Below, piece after piece: positions 6,145 to 10,971 of a stretch of 10,971 nucleotides of DNA. The position numbers were made by a program, and so were the translations under genes. The notes beneath the pieces were generated by a model. It saw only the letters and a program-made list of their open reading frames with translations, had not been told where the DNA came from and did not search any database. Every line of letters starts with the position of its first letter. The first letter of the stretch is position 1. Origin of the DNA: Bdellovibrionales bacterium (GTDB lineage Bacteria; Bdellovibrionota_G; JALEGL01; JAGRAY01); the NCBI GenBank assembly GCA_020434375.1, contig JAGRAY010000053.1, positions 1 through 10,971 on the forward strand, written 5' to 3'.

Positions 6145-8062
6145 CTTTTGTTGTTTTAAACATCAAGTACCCTAAGATCGTAAACATTAACAAAGGAATC
6201 CAAACTTCCATCGAACCTGCCCAGGCTGAGCCAATCCCCTCAGGTCTTCGACCTAATACCAAGGCGGTCATAGCAATACCAACACCAACCAGGCCTTCTC
6301 CTCCTACTAAACCAGAGCCAAAAAGAATTCCTTTTTCTTTTCTCTTTTCCTGGTTGGCCTTTGTCGATTTTTTTTCAACAATCCATCGAATTAAACCACC
6401 AACGAACAGAGGTGTCATGGTAGCTAGAGGCAGGTAAATACCGACAGCAAATGCCAAAACGGGCATACGAAGTGCAAAACCTACAAGCCCCAAACCAACA
6501 CCAATCAATACCAATACCCACGGAAGATTTTGAGAAAGAACGCCCTCGATAACTATTTTCATAAGATTTGCTTGAGGCGCAGGTAATTCTTTTGTTCCAA
6601 AGCCGTATGTTTTCTCCAAGGCCACCATCGTCAAACATACAAAAACCACAGATGTCGTGACACCAATAATTTGACCCAACTGCTGTTTCCACGGCGTTGA
6701 GCCCAAAAGAAAACCGGTCTTTAAATCCTGAGACATATCCCCTGCAATCGAAGCTGCTGTGGCAACAACAGCTCCTACACAAAGTGCTTGAACCATCGCA
6801 TCGGTTCCGCGCCATCCAAAAATAAGGAACAATCCGGACGTCCCAAGAAGTGTGGCAATTGTCATGCCTGATGTTGGGTTCGATGTGACGCCCACCAATC
6901 CGACTATTCGACTTGACACCGTTACAAAGAAAAACGCAAACACTGCAACAAGCAAAGCAGAAACAAGCCTGAGAATAACAGAGTCTGAAAAGGACAAAAC
7001 ATGGGGCATAACGGCGAGAAGAGAAACAACCGCCAGGATAATAGCCAAAACAATACGAAGCGAGAGGTCTTTCTCTGTTCTGTCAGTAGCTACTTCATCG
7101 GAGTTTGCTCGAATATTCTTTAGAGCTAATTTGAAGGATTCAATAATCGTAGGAATTGACTTGATTAACGATAGAATTCCTCCACAAGCAACCGCTCCCG
7201 CACCAATATATCTTACATAACGTGTCCACAGTTCAGACGGTGTCATATCGACAATAAGCTTAGTCGTTTCTGGAAACAACGGATCAATTCGTCCGCTTCC
7301 CCAGACATGAATCATTGGGATAATAACAAGCCAGGACAATGCCGCACCCCCTACCATAACAGAAGCTACGCGAAGGCCTAAAATATACCCCACGCCTAAA
7401 AGTGCTGGACCAGCCTCGAGCGCGAACTGTGCTTTAGGAATCCCCGGTAACTGAAACGAAAATGAGTCTTTCCAAAGTTTTAATGCAGATCCTAAAAATT
7501 TAAACACTCCCCCTGCCAAAAGGCCTTTAAAGATTGGCCAAGAGTCTTGCCCTCCTCTATCGGCGGCATGCAACACCTCATAACATGCGACAGCTTCTGG
7601 GTAAGGAAGTTTACCGTGCTCTTCTCGTATGAGAAATCGCCTAAGAGGAACCATAAAACATACGCCTAGAAGGCCACCCACCAATGAAATAATTACAAGT
7701 TGAATAAAGTCCGGCTTAACATGCCACAGATAAAGAGCGGGTATCGTAAAAATCATTCCCGAAGCTAAGGACGAAGAGGATGACCCAATCGTTTGGGATA
7801 TATTCGCTTCCAAAATTGATCCGATTCTTTTAAACGGAGGCAACGCAATAAAGGTCACAACCGTTAAAACTGCGATAGGAATAGACGTACTTATTGTTAG
7901 TCCGACTCGAAGCCCAAGATAAGCGTTCGCAGCGCCAAAAACAATACCAAGAAGGCATCCGACCAAAATCGATCTCGGTGATAATTCTGCTAACGTTGTA
8001 TTTTGCGGAACGTACGGCTTAAATGTTTTAAGAGCCTCATTTTCGTCTTTAATTTTAGCCAT
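6134..8062 (-). CDS. OPT-family oligopeptide transporter
   Basis: An inner-membrane secondary transporter of the OPT family, whose members carry peptides, and in plants and fungi also peptide or phytosiderophore metal chelates. The 642-residue product is almost wholly made of hydrophobic helices; I estimate 14-16, consistent with the family. Recognisable stretches include GIVFGAANAYLGLRVG (about 39-54), ANISQTIGSSSSSLASG followed by FTIPALYLW (about 85-112), GKLPYPEAVACYEVL (about 150-164, close to the family LPYP motif), TSNPTSGMTIATLLGTSG near 400, and GDMSQDLKTGFLLGSTP near 445. It resembles the bacterial PgOPT/MxOPT branch. The ATG at 8062 is the only plausible start: an in-frame TAG lies 12 nt upstream and there is no clear SD. 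It stands alone on its strand, convergent with the aldolase gene and divergent from the ferredoxin gene. Substrate is unknown. Confidence 0.93.
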   Translation of the reverse strand: MAKIKDENEALKTFKPYVPQNTTLAELSPRSILVGCLLGIVFGAANAYLGLRVGLTISTSIPIAVLTVVTFIALPPFKRIGSILEANISQTIGSSSSSLASGMIFTIPALYLWHVKPDFIQLVIISLVGGLLGVCFMVPLRRFLIREEHGKLPYPEAVACYEVLHAADRGGQDSWPIFKGLLAGGVFKFLGSALKLWKDSFSFQLPGIPKAQFALEAGPALLGVGYILGLRVASVMVGGAALSWLVIIPMIHVWGSGRIDPLFPETTKLIVDMTPSELWTRYVRYIGAGAVACGGILSLIKSIPTIIESFKLALKNIRANSDEVATDRTEKDLSLRIVLAIILAVVSLLAVMPHVLSFSDSVILRLVSALLVAVFAFFFVTVSSRIVGLVGVTSNPTSGMTIATLLGTSGLFLIFGWRGTDAMVQALCVGAVVATAASIAGDMSQDLKTGFLLGSTPWKQQLGQIIGVTTSVVFVCLTMVALEKTYGFGTKELPAPQANLMKIVIEGVLSQNLPWVLVLIGVGLGLVGFALRMPVLAFAVGIYLPLATMTPLFVGGLIRWIVEKKSTKANQEKRKEKGILFGSGLVGGEGLVGVGIAMTALVLGRRPEGIGSAWAGSMEVWIPLLMFTILGYLMFKTTKVKS

Positions 8063-8211
8063 TCTTTTGGGCTATCAAATCAAACTAGGACTGTCCATAC
8101 AATATTGAATTATGGTGGCTCACTCCTCGTACCTAGAATCTGGACATTTCAGGGCAGTACTATTACACAAGAAACTGACATTATGTTCATCTTGATGTAA
8201 AAAGTTTCAAT
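8063..8211. promoter_or_regulatory. Divergent intergenic region between OPT transporter and ferredoxin genes
   Basis: A 149-nt AT-rich gap that should carry promoters for both directions. It contains an 8-bp palindrome CAATATTG (8100-8107). Neither flanking gene has a recognisable Shine-Dalgarno: the sequence before the transporter ATG is CCCAAAAGA and that before the ferredoxin ATG is GTTTCAAT. A possible promoter for the ferredoxin gene is listed separately. No clear small gene was found; short open frames across it lack start signals. Confidence 0.35.
8175..8203 (+). promoter_or_regulatory. Possible promoter of the ferredoxin gene, giving a near-leaderless mRNA
   Basis: CTGACA (8175-8180, 5 of 6 match to the -35 consensus) is followed after 17 nt by TAAAAA (8198-8203, 4 of 6 match to the -10 consensus). 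The -10 ends 8 nt before the ATG at 8212, so transcription would start about 1-2 nt ahead of the start codon. This agrees with the lack of any Shine-Dalgarno. The matches are moderate and could be chance in AT-rich DNA. Confidence 0.3.
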
Positions 8212-8637
8212 ATGGCCAAACACATTTACGCAACTCTCCCGGATTATCCAAAATCCATTGGAAAGAAAAAAAAGAAACCCAAGACCGTCGCGCTTGTTTT
8301 TGAGGGAAATTGCACGGGCTGTGAAGTTTGTGTTCCCTTTTGCCCAGTAGACTGCATTGAGTCTCAGCCTCGCTCGGCTTTTTCTGACCGACCAATTCCA
8401 CCCGTTCAAATTAGATTCGACGAATGCATCGGCTGTCAAATATGTGTAAAAGCCTGCAACAAGCTAACATGGGATGCCATTCGAATGGTCCCCGCCGATC
8501 AAATCGAGAAAGAATTCAATATTAAACTTTCTGATACCTATGAAGAAGCTCTCGAAAACAAAACCCAAGACAAAATAGATCCCAAAAATGCTCGAGAAAT
8601 TTCGAACTCAAAATTTTTAGATTACTGGAGAGAATGA
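8212..8637 (+). CDS. Ferredoxin-like protein with two [4Fe-4S] cluster motifs
   Basis: A small (141-residue) soluble iron-sulfur protein, presumably a low-potential electron carrier. The first cluster motif is C34-x2-C37-x2-C40-x3-C44-P, with an additional C48. The second is C72-x2-C75-x2-C78-x3-C82, lacking the usual Pro after the last Cys. Between them lies a proline-rich linker, so C44 and C72 are 28 residues apart, longer than in compact bacterial ferredoxins. The N-terminus has a lysine run (18-24) and the C-terminal 55 residues form a charged extension without cysteine. No membrane segment or signal is seen, so it should be cytosolic. The ATG at 8212 has no SD. It is followed after 1 nt by a nucleotide-sugar dehydrogenase gene, an unusual partner because that enzyme uses NAD rather than ferredoxin. 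The physiological electron donor and acceptor cannot be inferred. Confidence 0.88.
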   Translation: MAKHIYATLPDYPKSIGKKKKKPKTVALVFEGNCTGCEVCVPFCPVDCIESQPRSAFSDRPIPPVQIRFDECIGCQICVKACNKLTWDAIRMVPADQIEKEFNIKLSDTYEEALENKTQDKIDPKNAREISNSKFLDYWRE

Positions 8638-8638
8638 C

Positions 8639-9949
8639 GTGGCTCTTACGTTAAAAGAGAAAATTGACAATTCATCAGCTAAAGTGGGTGTCATAGGGTT
8701 AGGATATGTCGGTTTACCATTAGCTGTTGAGCTTGCAAAGGCAGGTTACGATGTCACTGGTTATGAAGTGAATGCAAGGCGATGTGAAGAGATTAATCAA
8801 GGACACTCATATATTGCGGATATTCATTCAGATGAACTTACTCAAGTAGTCAATGGGAGTTCAAAAGGAAAACTCCATGCAACGACCGACTTTTCTCTTC
8901 TAGCCGAAATGGACACAGTTAGTATCTGCGTACCAACTCCTTTAGGGAAAACACGAGACCCGGATGTTTCATATATCTTGGAAGTCAAAGATCAAATATC
9001 TAAATACATTCATACCGGGATGCTGATTATCTTAGAATCCACAACCTATCCGGGAACCACCGACGAAATTTTTGTACCTATTGTCGAAAATGCAGGACTA
9101 AAGTTAGGAAAAGATGTCTTTTTAGTTTTTAGTCCTGAAAGAATTGATCCGGGAAACAAAACTTATACGCTAAAAAACACACCAAAAGTCGTGGGAGGAA
9201 TGACCTTTGCCTGTGGTGAAATGGCAAAACGACTTTATTCAAAAATTGTCGATGAAGTCGTATTGGTTAGCTCTGCGCGAGCAGCTGAAATGACAAAGAT
9301 TTTAGAGAATACTTTTCGTGCTGTGAATATTGGACTTGTTAACGAGATCGCCATCATGTGTAAAATTCTTGATATTAATACATGGGAAGTTATTGACGCG
9401 GCTGCCACAAAGCCATTTGGGTTTACGCCTTTTTACCCAGGCCCTGGCCTTGGCGGACACTGCATTCCGGTCGATCCGCACTATCTATCATGGAAACTCA
9501 AACAACTAAATTACCAGGCTCGCTTTATTGACCTTGCAGCAGAAATTAATACAAATATGCCCAACCATGTTGTCAATGTTGCAACAGATATTCTCAATAA
9601 ATCTCAAAAAAGTGTTAACGGATCAAAAATACTTCTTTTAGGAATGGCATACAAACCGAACGTATCAGACGTTAGAGAGTCGCCTTCGCTAGACATATAT
9701 AAACTCTTTGCAAAAAAAGGTGCTAACATCACTTTCCATGATCCCTACGTTCCAACCATCACAATTGACAATCAAACTTATCATTCGAAACCTTTGAACG
9801 GTGACAGTTTAAAAATGCAGGACTTGGTGATAATAACAACCCATCACAAAGATTATAATCTCACCCAAATTGTCGAATGTTCAAAAGTTATATTTGATAC
9901 ACGGAATGCAACAAAAGGTATTAGTAGCCCTAAAATTCTAAGACTTTGA
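8639..9949 (+). CDS. Nucleotide-sugar dehydrogenase, UDP-GlcNAc 6-dehydrogenase (WbpA)-like
   Basis: An NAD-dependent four-electron dehydrogenase of the UDP-glucose/GDP-mannose dehydrogenase family, oxidising C6 of a UDP-sugar to a uronic acid for surface polysaccharide or LPS. In the 436-residue product the N-terminal Rossmann domain carries VGVIGLGYVGLPLAVELAKA (16-35), then CVPTPLG (97-103) and ESTTYPGTTDE (133-143). The central helix follows, with AAEMTKILENTFRAVN (215-230). The catalytic motif is PGPGLGGHCIPVDP (267-280) with nucleophile C275, and the C-terminal UDP-binding domain has LLLGMAYKPNVSDVRESPS (332-350). The TTYPGTT and GPGLGGHCIPVDPHYLSWK wording is closest to WbpA-type UDP-GlcNAc dehydrogenases, but UDP-Glc, UDP-GalNAc or UDP-ManNAc remain possible. 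The start is GTG at 8639 with GGAG 8 nt upstream, inside the end of the ferredoxin gene, implying coupled translation. The last 20 bp overlap the convergent VanZ gene. Confidence 0.94.
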   Translation: MALTLKEKIDNSSAKVGVIGLGYVGLPLAVELAKAGYDVTGYEVNARRCEEINQGHSYIADIHSDELTQVVNGSSKGKLHATTDFSLLAEMDTVSICVPTPLGKTRDPDVSYILEVKDQISKYIHTGMLIILESTTYPGTTDEIFVPIVENAGLKLGKDVFLVFSPERIDPGNKTYTLKNTPKVVGGMTFACGEMAKRLYSKIVDEVVLVSSARAAEMTKILENTFRAVNIGLVNEIAIMCKILDINTWEVIDAAATKPFGFTPFYPGPGLGGHCIPVDPHYLSWKLKQLNYQARFIDLAAEINTNMPNHVVNVATDILNKSQKSVNGSKILLLGMAYKPNVSDVRESPSLDIYKLFAKKGANITFHDPYVPTITIDNQTYHSKPLNGDSLKMQDLVIITTHHKDYNLTQIVECSKVIFDTRNATKGISSPKILRL

Positions 9950-10442
9950 TTCGCCTTTTAGCTAGACAAAACCACATTGCGGCAAAGCATAATATTCCAA
10001 GACTGTCCCAACCAACGTCCAGTATAGTTCCTGTGCGTGCTGACGAAAATGTTTGATGCCATTCATCTAGACATGCGGTCACCAAGGTGCCTAAAATTCC
10101 GAAAGAAAACGTATGCCAATTAACACTCATCCAAGGTTTAAAAGAACGACCAAGAGCCATGACATAAGTGCTAAACAACGTACCATAAGTCACAACATGA
10201 GCTAATTTTCGAATTGCCATATGAATCTGATGAGCTGTCAAATCACTCATAAGAGGAAAGGCAAAACTAAGAAGCCTCCTCACAATAGATTGCGTTGATC
10301 CAGCAGAAAAATAGTCGGACGAAAATAAGGCAATGCCTAGTGTCCAAAAAACACAAGGTGCCCAGTATTGCACCCTTCTGAAACGCCCATCTTCGTCACA
10401 CCCAGTCGTTTCGCCATTCTCACGTACTGGGGATGTTCCCAT
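9930..10442 (-). CDS. VanZ-family membrane protein
   Basis: A 170-residue integral membrane protein with about four helices (roughly 25-45, 78-98, 111-126 and 142-162). The VanZ-like signature is visible: RKLAHVVTYGTLF (78-90), DEWHQTF (126-132), R136, and LDVGWDSLG (141-149). The family is named for the teicoplanin-resistance accessory protein VanZ, but most chromosomal members have no proven function, and I do not infer antibiotic resistance here. Residues 1-23 form a polar cytoplasmic tail rich in Gly, Glu and Arg, longer than in many members. The ATG at 10442 is supported by GAGGAG (10450-10455) 7 nt upstream. It follows gshA by 92 nt on the same strand, and its 3' end overlaps the sugar dehydrogenase gene by 20 bp on the opposite strand. 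Confidence 0.85.
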   Translation of the reverse strand: MGTSPVRENGETTGCDEDGRFRRVQYWAPCVFWTLGIALFSSDYFSAGSTQSIVRRLLSFAFPLMSDLTAHQIHMAIRKLAHVVTYGTLFSTYVMALGRSFKPWMSVNWHTFSFGILGTLVTACLDEWHQTFSSARTGTILDVGWDSLGILCFAAMWFCLAKRRIKVLEF

Positions 10443-10449
10443 GGCTCAT

Positions 10450-10455
10450 CTCCTC
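10450..10455 (-). promoter_or_regulatory. Shine-Dalgarno of the VanZ-family gene
   Basis: GAGGAG on the minus strand lies 7 nt before the ATG at 10442. It supports that start and hence the unusually long polar N-terminal tail. A short 19-codon open frame (10446-10505) ends across this site. Confidence 0.6.
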
Positions 10456-10509
10456 TCGCCCAAAGTCCAATTCAGGCCATTCTTTTTAAGATTCATATCA
10501 TCCATGTCT

Positions 10510-10526
10510 AAAAAACCATCGACGGT
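10510..10526 (-). terminator. Weak possible intrinsic terminator after gshA
   Basis: On the minus strand, ACCG-TCGA-TGGT (10515-10526) can form a 4-bp stem, including one G-U pair, with a 4-nt loop, followed immediately by six T (10510-10515). It lies 8 nt past the gshA stop. The stem is short for an efficient terminator, so it might attenuate rather than stop transcription into the VanZ gene, or be chance. Confidence 0.22.
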
Positions 10527-10534
10527 GCGAATAT

Positions 10535-10971
10535 TTAAAGTGAGAAGTCTTCCATAGATAAAACTTTTTTACCCTGGCCAATAAGATTTTCTGCCGGAGA
10601 TTGTCCCTTTTCTAATAAGTCATGAATCGGTTTTAAAAATCTTAACTGACTTGTTCCAGCCAATTGATCGATACGTCCCAAACCCTGTGACGATATTTCT
10701 GCCAACGATCGTGCTAGCTCCAAAAATGTGGTTGATTTCATCTGACCTTGAAGACCCAACTTGGCTGCCTGATGATTACCCTGCACGATATCGTCATAGG
10801 TGAAGGGTTCAACAAAGTCGTTAGTCGCATTTAAGGCCACTTCATCGTAGAGAAGCCCCACCCAAAATGCCACCAGTGCAATGGTCAAATCAAAGGGAGT
10901 TGCGTCTGCAGTTCGATATTCAAGATGGTTTTTCAGCCTAACATCTGGAAAAAGCGTTGTGAGATGGAGCA
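10535..10971 (-). CDS. gshA: Glutamate-cysteine ligase, GCS2 family (C-terminal part)
   Basis: The first enzyme of glutathione synthesis, ATP-dependently joining glutamate to cysteine. Only the last 144 codons are in the window; the gene enters from the right edge with no start visible. From the right edge the frame reads HLTTLFPDVRLKNHLEYRTA, followed closely by FWVGLLYD, then ELARSLAEISSQGLGRI and FLKPIHDLLEKGQSPAENLI near the end. These match the C-terminal region of the GCS2 (plant/alphaproteobacterial-type) ligases as I know them, where the HLTTLFP-x-VRLK segment belongs to the active-site half and the tail is helical. The frame is continuous across the TTG at 10888, so that codon is an internal Leu and not a start. 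The stop is TAA at 10535. The assignment rests on recognised sequence similarity, not an alignment. Confidence 0.85.
   Translation of the reverse strand, partial: LHLTTLFPDVRLKNHLEYRTADATPFDLTIALVAFWVGLLYDEVALNATNDFVEPFTYDDIVQGNHQAAKLGLQGQMKSTTFLELARSLAEISSQGLGRIDQLAGTSQLRFLKPIHDLLEKGQSPAENLIGQGKKVLSMEDFSL

Noticed and set aside
6375..6815. 146-codon minus-strand open frame in another frame of the transporter gene
   Set aside because: Its translation is Cys- and Trp-rich with no domain sense, and it lies wholly within the real transporter reading frame.
8003..8200. 65-codon plus-strand open frame running from the transporter start into the divergent gap
   Set aside because: It overlaps the transporter's 5' end antisense, lacks an SD, has no recognisable domain, and stops just before the ferredoxin gene. 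It is best explained as chance.
9930..10442. VanZ-family gene as evidence of a glycopeptide-resistance cluster
   Set aside because: No vanHAX, vanRS or other resistance gene is nearby, and chromosomal VanZ-like proteins are widespread without known resistance roles.
10535..10888. Reading the right-hand gene as a complete 117-residue protein starting with TTG at 10888
   Set aside because: The frame stays open to the right edge, and the upstream codons encode the conserved HLTTLFPDVRLK segment of GCS2 ligases, so this is the tail of a longer gene.

Overview
The window looks like chromosomal DNA of a Gram-negative proteobacterium-like organism. Supporting genes are a predicted outer-membrane beta-barrel ending in Phe, a nucleotide-sugar dehydrogenase for surface polysaccharide, a GCS2-type glutamate-cysteine ligase and a standard housekeeping DnaK. 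The DNA is AT-leaning, several genes start with GTG, and the mix of etfBA, a bacterial OPT peptide transporter and GCS2-type GshA would fit a Bdellovibrionota or other 'deltaproteobacterial' lineage. That placement is inference from gene content, not a measured phylogeny. No RNA gene, CRISPR array, insertion sequence, integrase or phage gene was seen.

Layout. From 5385 down to the left edge, six genes lie head to tail on the minus strand: a SAM-dependent methyltransferase, a small transaldolase (TalC type), a small predicted outer-membrane protein, etfB, etfA and dnaK (its C-terminus is cut by the window edge). The transaldolase and membrane-protein genes share an ATGA overlap, 26 nt separate the membrane-protein gene from etfB, and the SD of etfA overlaps the etfB stop codon. 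dnaK has its own promoter-like site in an 81-nt gap. Diverging from the methyltransferase is a class II (FucA-like) aldolase (5503-6144, plus), which meets an OPT-family transporter (6134-8062, minus) tail to tail with an 11-bp overlap. A 149-bp divergent gap separates the transporter from a plus-strand pair, a two-cluster ferredoxin-like protein and a UDP-GlcNAc 6-dehydrogenase-like enzyme, only 1 nt apart. This pair converges, with a 20-bp overlap, on a minus-strand pair: the 3' part of gshA (entering from the right edge) followed by a VanZ-family membrane protein.

How the genes may work together. EtfB and EtfA form the flavoprotein heterodimer that carries electrons from acyl-CoA and related dehydrogenases to the quinone pool. 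DnaK handles protein folding and GshA makes gamma-glutamylcysteine for glutathione. The transaldolase and the class II aldolase act on sugar phosphates. The OPT protein imports peptides or related chelates, and the sugar dehydrogenase supplies a UDP-uronic acid for cell-surface glycans. Most of the window is ordinary housekeeping and accessory metabolism. I found no convincing undescribed multi-gene system. The points most worth a second look are the tight pairing of a ferredoxin with a sugar dehydrogenase, the small outer-membrane protein coupled to the transaldolase, and the possible leaderless starts of two genes.
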